DNA of 43,353 nucleotides, taken from assembly GCA_024640405.1 (NCBI GenBank), contig JAHEFB010000011.1, forward strand, positions 1 through 43,353, in the 5' to 3' direction. The position numbers and the translations under genes were made by a program. This document shows, in pieces, positions 8,518 through 17,503 of the stretch. Numbering within the stretch: the stretch's first letter is position 1; each line of letters begins with the position of its first letter. The notes below the pieces were generated by a model, which saw nothing but the letters and a program-made list of their open reading frames with translations, was not told where the DNA came from and did not search any database. Source of the stretch: Alphaproteobacteria bacterium (GTDB lineage Bacteria; Pseudomonadota; Alphaproteobacteria; Rhizobiales; Aestuariivirgaceae).

Positions 8518-9315
8518 TCAATTTGCCGTGCGCCCGGCGCGAAACCGGTTTGCCGGGTCAAACACCCAGCACGCTGCCAGAAAAATGCAACATCCCGCCC
8601 CCAACACAACAGCCAGTGCCGGCAGATTCCATTGGCCGTAGATTGTAAAACGCACAAGTTCCACAGCCCAGGTAAACGGATTTAGTTCGCAAATGGCAGC
8701 CAATAGTGTGTTGGCTTCCCGCATTTTCCAGATCGGATACAGTGCCGAAGACATAAAGAACATCGGGAAAATAACAAAATTCATGACGCCGGCAAAATTC
8801 TCCAGTTGCCTGATTGCCGATGCCAGCAGCATGCCAATGGCTCCCAGCATCAATCCTGTCAGCAGCAGAACCGGCAACACGGCCAGCAACCCCGTCACCG
8901 GCAAGTCAATGCCGATCAGCAATGCAATGACAATAAACAAATAGACCTGCACCAAAGACACAACCACACCTGCAAGCAGCTTGCACAGCAGCAAATACCA
9001 GCGCGGTAACGGGGTGGTCAGGAGAACCCGCATCGACCCCATTTCCTGATCGTAGACCATGGAAAGGGACGACTGCATGCCGTTGAACAACTGGATCATG
9101 CCGATTAGTCCCGGCACGATATAGACCTCGTAGGTTATGTAAGTCTGATATGGCTGGATAATCGAGATGCCCAATGCGGCACGAAACCCGGCAGCAAACA
9201 CAACCAGCCAGACCAGAGGCCTGACCAGCGCAGCCAGGAACCGCTGGCGTTGACCGGCGAAACGCAGCAGTTCGCGCAGTGTAATCCCTGCCAATGCGCG
9301 CAGTGCATGGTTCAT
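8518..9315 (-). CDS. ABC-2 type permease of a PQQ-dependent alcohol dehydrogenase-associated transporter
   Basis: A 265-residue integral membrane protein with six predicted membrane segments and the ABC-2 export permease pattern, including VYDQEMGSMRVLLTTPLPRWYLLLCKL near residue 105 and FPMFFMSSALYPIWKM. It matches the permease linked to quinoprotein alcohol dehydrogenase loci (PedC-like in Pseudomonas). The start at ATG 9315 overlaps the ATPase stop as ATGA; a longer open frame upstream is only the shadow of the ATPase gene. Location is the inner membrane. The transported molecule is unknown. Confidence 0.85.
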   Translation of the reverse strand: MNHALRALAGITLRELLRFAGQRQRFLAALVRPLVWLVVFAAGFRAALGISIIQPYQTYITYEVYIVPGLIGMIQLFNGMQSSLSMVYDQEMGSMRVLLTTPLPRWYLLLCKLLAGVVVSLVQVYLFIVIALLIGIDLPVTGLLAVLPVLLLTGLMLGAIGMLLASAIRQLENFAGVMNFVIFPMFFMSSALYPIWKMREANTLLAAICELNPFTWAVELVRFTIYGQWNLPALAVVLGAGCCIFLAACWVFDPANRFRAGRTAN

Positions 9316-10157
9316 TGTGCGAGCGCCCTGACAGGAGCCTGACCGGATGAAGTGAGTGCATTGAATGCTTGCGCCAGATCCTGTTTTCCGGTCCGCTGCA
9401 TCAATTCCGCCGGCGTACCGTCTGCCGCCAACTCGCCTCGATGCAAAACAAGCACCCGGTCGTCGGGCATGACTTCGTCGATCAGGTGAGTTGCCCATAA
9501 CGTGGCCAGGGCATTGCCATCAGGGCGTTCATGCAAATGACTTATCAACGCCGACCGGGTTGATATGTCGAGACCCACTGTTGGTTCATCCAGCAGCAGC
9601 AGTTTGGGGTTGCTCAATTTGGCCCGCGCAATCTCCACGCGGCGGCGATGGCCCCCGTTCAGGCTGCGCACTTTCTCATTTACGCGGTCAGCCATATCCA
9701 ATCGCGTCAGTTCGTGTTCGATACGGATTCCGGCTGTGCTGCGGTCGATTCCTCGCAGGGCACAAAAATAGGCAAGGTTCTGGGCAACGGTCAGATCAAG
9801 ATCAAGCGCCTGAGCCTGGAAAACCACCCCCAATCCGGCCAGCGCCTGCGAGCGATGATCTGCGGCATCGACTCCACCAATCCGGATGGTGCCAACGCGA
9901 TGGGCAAACAATCCGCAAATCAATGAAAACAGCGTGGTTTTTCCAGCGCCATTGGGGCCAAGCAAGATTACGGTTTCGCCAGGCGCAATGGTGAGGTTGA
10001 AATCCCGCAGCGCCGGCTTTTTGCCGTAGCTGAACGAAAGGCCTTCGATGGAAAGAGCGGATTCATCTTTTGATCGTTGAAGCATTGTTCCGGCGTTTCC
10101 CGAGCTACTCCCGTCAGGGACGACCCTTTCTGGCTGATGTTGACAATCATAAATCAT
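9312..10157 (-). CDS. ABC transporter ATPase of the PQQ-alcohol dehydrogenase system
   Basis: A 281-residue nucleotide-binding subunit. Walker A GPNGAGKT is at 67-74, the Q-loop in VVFQAQALDLDLT, the signature reads LNGGHRRRVEIARA (166-179) instead of LSGGQ, Walker B LLLLDEP is at 186-192, and the switch His is in LWATHLIDE. It pairs with the permease that follows by ATGA overlap. An internal ATG at 10085 would give 257 residues and may be the true start, since the domain begins only at residue 35. Known relatives occur in alcohol dehydrogenase gene clusters of Pseudomonas and methylotrophs. Confidence 0.88.
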   Translation of the reverse strand: MIYDCQHQPERVVPDGSSSGNAGTMLQRSKDESALSIEGLSFSYGKKPALRDFNLTIAPGETVILLGPNGAGKTTLFSLICGLFAHRVGTIRIGGVDAADHRSQALAGLGVVFQAQALDLDLTVAQNLAYFCALRGIDRSTAGIRIEHELTRLDMADRVNEKVRSLNGGHRRRVEIARAKLSNPKLLLLDEPTVGLDISTRSALISHLHERPDGNALATLWATHLIDEVMPDDRVLVLHRGELAADGTPAELMQRTGKQDLAQAFNALTSSGQAPVRALAQ

Positions 10158-10204
10158 CCCGGTCCGACATGCGCAACCGGATTGTGAAATGACCGCCCGA
10201 CGAC

Positions 10205-11203
10205 ATGGTCAAAGTAATCGTGCCATGCCAGTATTCGAACATGGTCAGATCATTCCACATACAAGATTTACAAACCCGATTGGCAACCGCGATGATCGCG
10301 ATTACGACGTTCTCAACCAGCGCACCAATCGCCCTGGCGGCCGATTACGGCAGAGATGCCAACCCGATCGTGTGTGCACATCTAAAATCCGAAATCGCCG
10401 AAAGTGCCAGCGAAACCAATGAGCCCCGGCGTAATTTTCAGTTGCTGGATGCCGCTGAAAAAGGATGTGTTGGTGTGGCGCAATCTCTTATCAGCCAGGG
10501 TGCGTCGGTTGCAGCGCGAGACCGGTTTGCCAATATGGCGTTGCACCAGGCAGCCCAGGGCGGCCATGCAGGAATGGTCCGGCTGCTGCTTGATCAGGGC
10601 GCCAACATTGATCAGCCAAACCTCGCCGGCTCCACACCACTGTTGAAGGCCGTGAACAACAACAAGCGCAAGTCTGTCGAGGCCCTGCTTGCTGCCGGCG
10701 CTTCACATGAAGCAGTGGGCGGCAAAGGGGTCACACCGTTGGGCGCTGCCGCCTATAACGGCAATGACCGCATCGTAAGACTGCTCCTGAAACACGGCGC
10801 CAGGCCGGATGAACCTGACGGTACCGGCAAGGGCCCGGTAGTTTATGCTGCGGCAAAGGGCTTTACCTCTATTGTGCGGGTGTTGCTGGATGCAGGTCTT
10901 GATCCCAATATCGCATATGGCCATTCTCTCACTGCACTGATGTGGGCGGCCGGCCACAGCAATGATGTTCCGCAGCCTGAAGGCCTCAAGACTGTAGAGT
11001 TCATCGTAAAAAGCGGTGCGAAATTGAACGCTGCCGATGACCGGGGCCGCACCGCCCTGATGATCGCTGCGGGGCGCAATCATCCATTGGTCGTCAGGTT
11101 CCTGCTGGAAAAAGGTGCCGATAATTCCCTGCGCGACAAAGCCGGAAAGTCAGCCTTTGATCTGGCAACAGAACCCGATGTCAAGAACTTCCTGTCTCAA
11201 TGA
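10205..11203 (+). CDS. Secreted ankyrin-repeat protein
   Basis: A 332-residue protein with a likely signal peptide (LATAMIAITTFSTSAPIALA, residues 26-45) followed by about six to seven ankyrin repeats: LLDAAEKGCVGVAQSLISQG, ALHQAAQGGHAGMVRLLLDQ, PLLKAVNNNKRKSVEALLAA, PLGAAAYNGNDRIVRLLLKH, ALMWAAGH and ALMIAAGRNHPLVVRFLLEK. Ankyrin repeats mediate protein-protein contacts; here it should act in the periplasm. It is divergent from the ABC ATPase gene and sits among PQQ genes, so a partner role with a periplasmic quinoprotein is possible but unproven. ATG 10241 is a reasonable alternative start. Confidence 0.85.
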   Translation: MVKVIVPCQYSNMVRSFHIQDLQTRLATAMIAITTFSTSAPIALAADYGRDANPIVCAHLKSEIAESASETNEPRRNFQLLDAAEKGCVGVAQSLISQGASVAARDRFANMALHQAAQGGHAGMVRLLLDQGANIDQPNLAGSTPLLKAVNNNKRKSVEALLAAGASHEAVGGKGVTPLGAAAYNGNDRIVRLLLKHGARPDEPDGTGKGPVVYAAAKGFTSIVRVLLDAGLDPNIAYGHSLTALMWAAGHSNDVPQPEGLKTVEFIVKSGAKLNAADDRGRTALMIAAGRNHPLVVRFLLEKGADNSLRDKAGKSAFDLATEPDVKNFLSQ

Positions 11204-11209
11204 CAAACC

Positions 11210-11812
11210 CTACTTGCCGGCAGCATAGCGCGCCAGAGACCCTATGGCATCGTCAGCCACGTCCCTGAACAGTACGGCAAGGTCAGGGGCATTCTTGCGC
11301 CGATTGTATTTGTAGTCGAGCATGGTTTTTTCAAGGTAGTGAACGTTTTGCCCGGCAAGGCGCGGCACCCGGCTATTGCCGGTCCAGGCACCCAAATGGC
11401 ACTGGGCGCACTGACCCGCAACTGCCGCAGATTCTGCCACTGCAAAATCACTCTCTGGTGTCGCAAAGCCAAGTGCCGGCCACTTCAGGGAAGAAAAATA
11501 TGCCGTCAGCGCTTTCAAAGTCGGTTTGTCGAGCCCCTCGACCACGGGTTTCATCAGTTCGGATGCGCGCCTGCCTGCCTGGATGTCGCGCAGTTGAACA
11601 TACATGTAATAGTTCTCCTGACCCCAGATTATCGGCGCGTCCTCCTGTACCGGCACACCCGCTTCACCATGACAGGATGCGCAACTCTCCACCAGTTCGG
11701 CAATTTCCGGCGGTGGAGCCGGCACATCCTCGGCAACAACACTTGTCGGCAAGAATGACACTGCGACCGCAGCCAGAAGATACTTTGTAGTTGGATGGGT
11801 ACGGCCAGGCAA
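11210..11812 (-). CDS. Di-heme c-type cytochrome (c4-like)
   Basis: An exported cytochrome with two class I heme sites, CASCH near the N-terminus and CAQCH near the middle, each followed by a Met-containing region that could give the sixth ligand. The signal peptide is YLLAAVAVSFLPTSVVA. The start was set at TTG 11812, behind a GAGAGG site, giving 200 residues and a compact signal; an ATG at 11860 would add sixteen residues unlike a signal peptide. It lies about 110 bases downstream of the quinoprotein dehydrogenase on the same strand and is a candidate electron acceptor. Confidence 0.85.
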   Translation of the reverse strand: MPGRTHPTTKYLLAAVAVSFLPTSVVAEDVPAPPPEIAELVESCASCHGEAGVPVQEDAPIIWGQENYYMYVQLRDIQAGRRASELMKPVVEGLDKPTLKALTAYFSSLKWPALGFATPESDFAVAESAAVAGQCAQCHLGAWTGNSRVPRLAGQNVHYLEKTMLDYKYNRRKNAPDLAVLFRDVADDAIGSLARYAAGK

Positions 11813-11925
11813 AATTAGCCTCTCTTTCTCTCGCCCGTCGGGCAGGGTAACAACTTCCATACAGCTGAAAAAATGCAGAGCGTCAAATGACGCCCTGCCG
11901 CAGTGTAGTCAGACTGTCCAATGCC

Positions 11926-13632
11926 TCAATCAGCAAGCGTAAATGCAATGATGTTGTTGCCACGCTTGTAGTCAAGCTGCGTGTTACCGCCTGCTCCGAC
12001 GACAATGTACTGCTTGCCGCCAACCGTATATGAAGATGGCGGGGCGTTGACGCCGGCACCGGCCTGGAAGCTCCACAGGGTTGATCCGGTTTCTGAGTCG
12101 AATGCCGAAAACTTGCCGTTGCCTTCGCCGGTAAACAGCAAACCGCCGGCAGTGGCCAGAATACCACCGATCATTGGCTGTTCAGTCTTGACCTGCCAGT
12201 TGATCTTGCCGGTGTTGTAATCCACCGCTGTGATGTTACCCCACTGTTCTTCGGTTGGAATCACCTTGAAGGCGCCGCCAAGCCATAGCTTGCCTTCAGG
12301 ATAAGGCGTACTTTCCACATGGTAGGTCATGGGCTGGTGAAGGTTGATCGCATAGGTCAACCCCAACTTGGGATCGAGCGCCATCGGTGACCATTCCACT
12401 CCACCATTGGCGCCTGGCAACATGCGGGCGCCTTCCTTGGTTGGCAATACCCACATGTTTTCCTGCGGCACCATGGCTTCGGAAAAGCGGATCATGCTGC
12501 AATCATCAGCCTTGTGAACATAAACATGTCCGGTCTTGCCGGCATGCAAAACACCATTCACCGTATTGCCTTCGCCGTCCTTGACCGGGGTCAGGATTGG
12601 CGGACTGACGGCATCGAGGTCCCAGACATCATGAGCTATGTACTGGAAGTGGCAAACATACTTGCCGGTTTCCAGATCCACGGCCACTAGCGAGTCTGTA
12701 TACAGGTTGTCTCCCGGGCGCAGGCTGCCATCGAGATCAGGCGACGGGTTGCCGACCACGAAGTAAATCCGTTTGTTTTCTAGATCCACGGCGGGGTTTT
12801 GCCACACGCCGCCACCGAGGGTCTTGTAGGGGTCACCCATTTTTGCCAGTGCGGCCTTTTCTGCCTCAATATCACGAAGCATATCACGCCCGGTTGCGTC
12901 ATGGGTCGCCCACACGCCAACCGAATTTTCCGGTATGGTGTGGAAATTCCATATTTCCTTGCCGGTCTGGGTATCGAATGCCTTAACGAAACCGCGGATA
13001 CCATATTCGCCACCATTGGTGCCGATCAGGACCTTGTCGCCGACCACGGTTGGCGCCATGGTTTCACTATAGCCCAGTTCAGGATCTGCAATCTGGGTTT
13101 CCCAAAGCACCTTGCCTGTCTTGGAATCAAGCGACACCAGCTTGGCATCCAGTGTTCCCATGAACACCCGATCGCCGGAAATAGCCACGCCACGATTGTT
13201 CGGTCCGCAACAATACGTCGTTACCGGACCCATCTTGTGTTTGTAGTGCCATATCTGCTGGCCGGTTGCCGCATCAAGCGCATAAACATGATTGAACGAC
13301 GTGGTGACATACATCACGCCGTTGACGACAATCGGCGAGGTCTCAAGGCTTTCAACCACTTCGGTCTGAAATATCCACGCCGGGCGCAGCTTGCCGACAT
13401 TGGACGTATTGATCTGCTTGTTGGGATAATAGCGGGTCTGATCGTAGTTGCCGTTGGTGTGAAGGAAGTTGTTGCCGTCGCTGCCTGCGCGGTTCAACAT
13501 ATCCTGGCTGACTATCGACATGTCGCCGTACAAGGTGCCACGCTGAACCTCCTGAGCCGACGCCGTCACGACCGAGACTGCTCCAAGTGCCAAAGCTGCC
13601 ACGCTTGCATACAATGCTGCTTTTACGCTCAT
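11926..13632 (-). CDS. PQQ-dependent alcohol dehydrogenase, lanthanide type predicted
   Basis: A periplasmic eight-bladed quinoprotein alcohol/methanol dehydrogenase of 568 residues after ATG 13632. That start was chosen because GGAGG lies nine bases upstream; ATG 13641 is too close to it. It has a signal peptide ending TASAQ, the vicinal Cys pair in YCCGPNNRG (Cys141-Cys142), metal-binding Glu209 in GGEYGIRG, Asn295 in GNPSP, and the catalytic Asp338 followed two residues later by Asp340 (WDLDAV). The extra Asp is the hallmark of XoxF/PedH-type lanthanide enzymes; calcium enzymes have Ala, Ser or Thr there. Substrate, methanol or other alcohols, is undetermined. Confidence 0.92.
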   Translation of the reverse strand: MSVKAALYASVAALALGAVSVVTASAQEVQRGTLYGDMSIVSQDMLNRAGSDGNNFLHTNGNYDQTRYYPNKQINTSNVGKLRPAWIFQTEVVESLETSPIVVNGVMYVTTSFNHVYALDAATGQQIWHYKHKMGPVTTYCCGPNNRGVAISGDRVFMGTLDAKLVSLDSKTGKVLWETQIADPELGYSETMAPTVVGDKVLIGTNGGEYGIRGFVKAFDTQTGKEIWNFHTIPENSVGVWATHDATGRDMLRDIEAEKAALAKMGDPYKTLGGGVWQNPAVDLENKRIYFVVGNPSPDLDGSLRPGDNLYTDSLVAVDLETGKYVCHFQYIAHDVWDLDAVSPPILTPVKDGEGNTVNGVLHAGKTGHVYVHKADDCSMIRFSEAMVPQENMWVLPTKEGARMLPGANGGVEWSPMALDPKLGLTYAINLHQPMTYHVESTPYPEGKLWLGGAFKVIPTEEQWGNITAVDYNTGKINWQVKTEQPMIGGILATAGGLLFTGEGNGKFSAFDSETGSTLWSFQAGAGVNAPPSSYTVGGKQYIVVGAGGNTQLDYKRGNNIIAFTLAD

Positions 13633-13850
13633 CAAATACATCCTCCGCTTTCATGTTATATTCTTTTGTGTTGCGGGCTTGCAGGCATCGCCGTGGAAGC
13701 CGCTTGGCGGCCAACTGCCTTTCGTGCATCGCGGCGTTGACTTTAGGCAACGGTATCCGCAATGTAAATCGCAGATATATGCTGCGATGCACCAAATCTT
13801 CGTTGGTAACTTCCTTAAACGTAGTATGTGAATACTACAAAATCAGATGA
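13633..13850. promoter_or_regulatory. Divergent promoter region with inverted repeat
   Basis: This 218-base gap separates the divergently transcribed dehydrogenase gene and the beta-propeller gene. It contains a perfect 7-bp inverted repeat with a 4-base spacer, GTAGTAT-gtga-ATACTAC, at 13821-13838, twelve bases before the plus-strand GTG start. It could be an operator or a leader hairpin. No convincing sigma-70 boxes were picked out. Confidence 0.45.
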
Positions 13851-14834
13851 GTGAGTATTTTGCGTTCGATTATGGCTACTATCGGTGCATTTGGCACCGT
13901 TTTCCTGATGTCAGGAGAGTGCAGTGCAGCAAGCAGGCTGATTGTCAGCAATGAAAAGGACAGCACGCTCACTCTGCTGGATGGCGATGGAAACGTGACC
14001 GGGTCGGTACCAACCTGCTCCCGGCCGAGAGGCGTCATGTTTGGACCTGAGCGCAAGGAATTCTATGTGGCCTGTGCCGATGACAACCAGATCGCAATCT
14101 ACGACACAAAGTCCCTGGAACTATTGCGTCGCATCCGCAATGTGGAAGAGCCCGAAACCTTCGACCTGCATCCGGACGGAAGGCAGCTTTATGTATCCAA
14201 CGAGGAAGATTCAACCGCCAGCGTCTATGACATTCAGACCGGCGAGTTGCTGACCAGTTACGACACCGGAGAGGAACCCGAAGGCGTCCAGGTTACAGCC
14301 GACGGAAAGCTGGTGTTCGTTACTTCCGAAGCTGCCAACCTAGTGCATGTGATCGATACGGAAAAGGGTGAAGTAGTCAAAGACATACAGGTCAATATGC
14401 GCCCGCGCCGGTTTGCACTGTCACCGGATGGCAAGGAAATCTGGGTATCGGCAGAACTCGCCGGCATGGTGGACATCATAGACGTTCAAAGCCTGAAGGT
14501 AGTCGGAGATATTCACTTTCTGCCGACCGGTTTTCGCAAGGAACAGGTGACCCCGGTCGACGTGAATATGACCCGCGACGGCAAGACCGCCTATGTCGCG
14601 CTGGGCCGGGCAAATCATGTAGCGGTTGTAGACGTCACCAGCCGCCGGATTCTTGAATATATTCTTGTGGGCAAGAGGCCATGGGGCCTGGCGTTGAGCA
14701 GCGACGAAAGCCTGCTTTACGTGGCCAATGGCCTGTCTGACGATCTCACGATCATCGATACCAAATCCCGCCGGGCCATCAAATCAATTCCGGTCGGCCT
14801 GGTCCCGTATGGCATTCTTGTCGATGATCAATAA
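13851..14834 (+). CDS. YVTN-type beta-propeller protein of the PQQ-alcohol dehydrogenase ABC system
   Basis: A 327-residue secreted beta-propeller protein. After a signal peptide (MATIGAFGTVFLMSGECSAA) it has repeated blades of the type LYVSNEEDSTASVYDIQTGE and AYVALGRANHVAVVDVTSRR, with recurring pattern of strand-N-D-IDT. It corresponds to the beta-propeller family found beside PQQ-dependent catabolic dehydrogenases. Start is GTG at 13851; ATG 13872 is an alternative that keeps the signal. It overlaps the next gene, the predicted binding protein, by eleven bases. Function is inferred as a periplasmic accessory protein; no catalytic role is visible. Confidence 0.88.
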   Translation: MSILRSIMATIGAFGTVFLMSGECSAASRLIVSNEKDSTLTLLDGDGNVTGSVPTCSRPRGVMFGPERKEFYVACADDNQIAIYDTKSLELLRRIRNVEEPETFDLHPDGRQLYVSNEEDSTASVYDIQTGELLTSYDTGEEPEGVQVTADGKLVFVTSEAANLVHVIDTEKGEVVKDIQVNMRPRRFALSPDGKEIWVSAELAGMVDIIDVQSLKVVGDIHFLPTGFRKEQVTPVDVNMTRDGKTAYVALGRANHVAVVDVTSRRILEYILVGKRPWGLALSSDESLLYVANGLSDDLTIIDTKSRRAIKSIPVGLVPYGILVDDQ

Positions 14835-16002
14835 CCTGCTCCGTTTGTCGGTAATGCTGGTTCTGTTAATAGGGCAGGCCCTGGCAGCAGAAACGTTGAC
14901 GATTGTTTACCTGTCGCGGGACGGTGACCCGGCTTATCTCAGCAAGAAATCATATACTGGGTTGAAATTAAAAGAGAAAAACCCTCCTATCGCGGGCGTA
15001 CAGGCAGCCGTCAAAGGAGCCAAGATCCCCGGCAGGGCTGCTGGGTTGAAGTTCAATCTGGTTGAACGGAAACTGGTTTCAGGCGAACAGGCCGAAGATG
15101 CGGTGCAGACCCTTCTGGCAAGCAACCACGACAGTGTATTCATACTTGATCTGCCATTGGCAGAGATTGAGGCACTCGCAGCAAGCACGACCGATGACAC
15201 CATCCTGTTCAACGTGCGACAGCCCGCTGATGCCCTCAGGGCAGAAAAGTGCTCGCCGGCCCTGTTTCACACCATTGCCAGTACGGCCATGCGCACTGAT
15301 GCGATTGCGCAGTTTCTCAGCGCGAGGAACTGGCGAAATGTGCTGGTTCTGGCATCGCCATCCGCCGGCGATCGCACGGCAGTGCATGCGTTTACTGCAT
15401 CAGCGGCAAAGTTCGGCCTCACGATTGTGGCGAGCCGCGAGTTCATCAACAGCAATGACCCCCGCGAGCGCGAGAAAAACAGACCGCGTCTGCTCACCGG
15501 AGACGTCGACTATGATGTCATATTCCTGGCCGATGAGGAAGGCGAGTTTGGGCGCTACCTCACCTACAACACCTACCATGCACGCCCGGTGATCGGCGCA
15601 GAGGGTTTGCGTTCCTCGTCGTGGCACTGGACCTGGGAACGCAATGGCGCACCGCAGCTCAATCAGCGTATACGCAAGTTTGCGAACGGCCATCCCTCGA
15701 GCGAGGACTGGGCGGGATGGGCTGCCGTAAAATCAGTTGTCCAGGCTGCCATCAAATCCCGGTCGGTGCATCCAGTTGAGCTGCGCAAGACGCTGCGGTC
15801 GCCGGACTTTGCGGTGGACATGTACAAGATCGGCCCCGGCAGCTTCAGGACATGGGACCAGCAGTTGCGGCAGCCAATTTTGCTGCATACCCACAATGCG
15901 GTGATCGCAGCTGCGCCGTTTGACGGTTTTCTGCACCGCTTCAATACCTTCGATACGCTTGGCTACGACGCTCCGGAGAGGCGTTGCAACCTCGAAAATT
16001 GA
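14824..16002 (+). CDS. Periplasmic substrate-binding-like protein of the PQQ-alcohol dehydrogenase ABC system
   Basis: A 392-residue exported protein resembling the branched-chain amino acid type I periplasmic binding fold. Signal peptide LSVMLVLLIGQALAAE is followed by a strand (TLTIVYLSRDGDPAY), SVFILDLPLAEIEALAAS, RNWRNVLVLASPSAGDR and DYDVIFLADEEGEFGRYL. Family members occur with the ABC ATPase and permease of quinoprotein loci; here those two genes lie 4.7 kb away on the other strand. ATG 14824 was taken as start because it sits in the end of the propeller gene and begins the signal peptide. The ligand is unknown. Confidence 0.85.
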   Translation: MINNLLRLSVMLVLLIGQALAAETLTIVYLSRDGDPAYLSKKSYTGLKLKEKNPPIAGVQAAVKGAKIPGRAAGLKFNLVERKLVSGEQAEDAVQTLLASNHDSVFILDLPLAEIEALAASTTDDTILFNVRQPADALRAEKCSPALFHTIASTAMRTDAIAQFLSARNWRNVLVLASPSAGDRTAVHAFTASAAKFGLTIVASREFINSNDPREREKNRPRLLTGDVDYDVIFLADEEGEFGRYLTYNTYHARPVIGAEGLRSSSWHWTWERNGAPQLNQRIRKFANGHPSSEDWAGWAAVKSVVQAAIKSRSVHPVELRKTLRSPDFAVDMYKIGPGSFRTWDQQLRQPILLHTHNAVIAAAPFDGFLHRFNTFDTLGYDAPERRCNLEN

Positions 16003-16169
16003 CTTCGAAAGTGGATTTGAAGCCCAAATCTAAAAAAATTCGTTGAAATAATCCGGCCTGCGGAACCAAGTATAGCCATGCAATCAATGAAGTGCATAGC
16101 TTTGAAGGTCTACCACGTCATGGGACGGTTCCATAACGCAATAACAAAACCCAAAGGGAGGATGCCCGA
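16003..16169. promoter_or_regulatory. Leader of the second quinoprotein gene
   Basis: A 167-base gap. A strong GGGAGG ribosome site (16157-16162) precedes the ATG at 16170. A loose inverted repeat, ATGCA...TGCAT, occurs around 16078-16097. No promoter was firmly identified. Confidence 0.4.
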
Positions 16170-17417
16170 ATGAGATTGTCACTGTTAGGCGCTGCACTGT
16201 TGTGCGGCACATCGGCTTTCGCATTTGCACAGGACACCAGCAATCTGGAGAAATTGAGCAATTTTCAGACAACAGGAACGTCCGAGTTCACTTACATCGA
16301 TCAAACCGGCCCAAATGCTGATGCAATTAGTAAAACGCTGGAAAAAATCAAGCTTCCATCCGGCTTTAAAATTGCGCTTTATGCGGTTGTGCCGGATGCT
16401 CGCCATATGGCGGTCGGTCCTCAGGGCATAGTTACATTTGTCGGCACTCGCAAAACCAAGGTCTGGTCTGTAACCGATCGCAACAAGGACCGGGTTGCCG
16501 ATGAGGTAAAGGATTTTGCTCCTTCGCTGTCCATGAAGATCCCAAATGGTCCGTGCTTCTCGCCGGACGGTTTTCTTTATATTGCAGAGCAGAACCGTGT
16601 CCTGGTTTACCCGGCTGCGGAGTTCTTTTACGAGAGCCCCGACGTGGCCGCGTTCAATGTCGTCAAGGAAGGCGAACTGATCCCGCCATCCGAAGTGAGT
16701 TACAACCACACGGCCAGAGTTTGCCGGATCGGCCCGGACGGGAAACTTTATATCACCCTCGGCCAACCCTTCAACGTACCGGCCAAGGAGAAACGTGACC
16801 TTTACAACCAATGGGGCATTGGCGGAATCATCCGCATTGGAACCGACGGCAAGAACCGGGAAGTTTTCTCCTATGGTGTGCGCAATTCCGTCGGCATGGA
16901 TATAAACCCGGCCAATGGCGAGGTCTGGTTTACCGACAATCAGGTCGACGGCATGGGCGACGACATTCCGCCGGGCGAACTGAATCGCCAGACTGCGGCT
17001 GGTCAGAACTTCGGCTTCCCGTGGTATGGCGGCGGGACGGTGCGCACCAATGAATACAAGGACGAGGAAGTGCCAGCCGACGTTGTCAATCCGGCGGTCG
17101 AGATGGACGCTCATGCGGCAGATCTGGGCATGACTTTCTATACCGGATCGCAGTTCCCGGCAAAATACAAAGGCGGTATCTTCTCGGCCCAGCATGGTTC
17201 CTGGAACAGGACAGACCCGATCGGTGCGCGGGTCATGTTCACAGCAGTTAATGAAGACGGCAGTGTGGGTGCAACCGAAGTGTTCGCAGACGGCTGGCTT
17301 GACGGCAACGGCGAATATCTGGGCCGTCCGGTAGACGTCGCGCAGTTGCGTGACGGATCCATTCTGGTGTCGGATGATCTGGCCGGTGCCATCTACCGGA
17401 TTTCATACGGCAACTAG
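16170..17417 (+). CDS. Putative PQQ-dependent sugar/sorbosone dehydrogenase-like protein
   Basis: A 415-residue exported six-bladed beta-propeller of the soluble glucose dehydrogenase/L-sorbosone dehydrogenase superfamily. The signal peptide LGAALLCGTSAFAFAQ is clear. Family marks are NHTARVCRIGPDGKLYITLG, whose His matches the base of soluble glucose dehydrogenases, SYGVRNSVGMDINPANGEVW, NFGFPWYGGG and FSAQHGSWNRTD. It should bind PQQ in the periplasm and oxidise a sugar, aldehyde or alcohol, but the substrate is unknown and some family members have no proven activity. A small cytochrome gene follows on the same strand. Confidence 0.85.
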   Translation: MRLSLLGAALLCGTSAFAFAQDTSNLEKLSNFQTTGTSEFTYIDQTGPNADAISKTLEKIKLPSGFKIALYAVVPDARHMAVGPQGIVTFVGTRKTKVWSVTDRNKDRVADEVKDFAPSLSMKIPNGPCFSPDGFLYIAEQNRVLVYPAAEFFYESPDVAAFNVVKEGELIPPSEVSYNHTARVCRIGPDGKLYITLGQPFNVPAKEKRDLYNQWGIGGIIRIGTDGKNREVFSYGVRNSVGMDINPANGEVWFTDNQVDGMGDDIPPGELNRQTAAGQNFGFPWYGGGTVRTNEYKDEEVPADVVNPAVEMDAHAADLGMTFYTGSQFPAKYKGGIFSAQHGSWNRTDPIGARVMFTAVNEDGSVGATEVFADGWLDGNGEYLGRPVDVAQLRDGSILVSDDLAGAIYRISYGN

Positions 17418-17441
17418 CTGGTAAAACCAGTCCACAATCAT

Positions 17442-17468
17442 GGCCGGCCTCCCTGCGGGGGACCGGCA
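17442..17468 (+). terminator. GC-rich hairpin after the sugar dehydrogenase-like gene
   Basis: GCCGGcCtCCC and GGGgGaCCGGC form an imperfect stem with a short TGC loop directly after the gene. Only a weak T-rich tail (ATTTA) follows, so termination is uncertain and some transcription may continue into the cytochrome gene. Confidence 0.4.
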
Positions 17469-17503
17469 TTTACAGTGATATCAAACTCAGGCGCACAAAC
17501 TCC

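Noticed and set aside
9312..10157. ABC ATPase signature LNGGH instead of LSGGQ as evidence of an inactive pump
   Set aside because: Walker A, Walker B, Q-loop and switch His are intact, and I recall this variant as usual for the quinoprotein-linked ATPase family.
10703..11083. Antisense open frame under the ankyrin gene
   Set aside because: The ankyrin frame is clearly coding, with regular repeats; the antisense frame is a by-product of those repeats.
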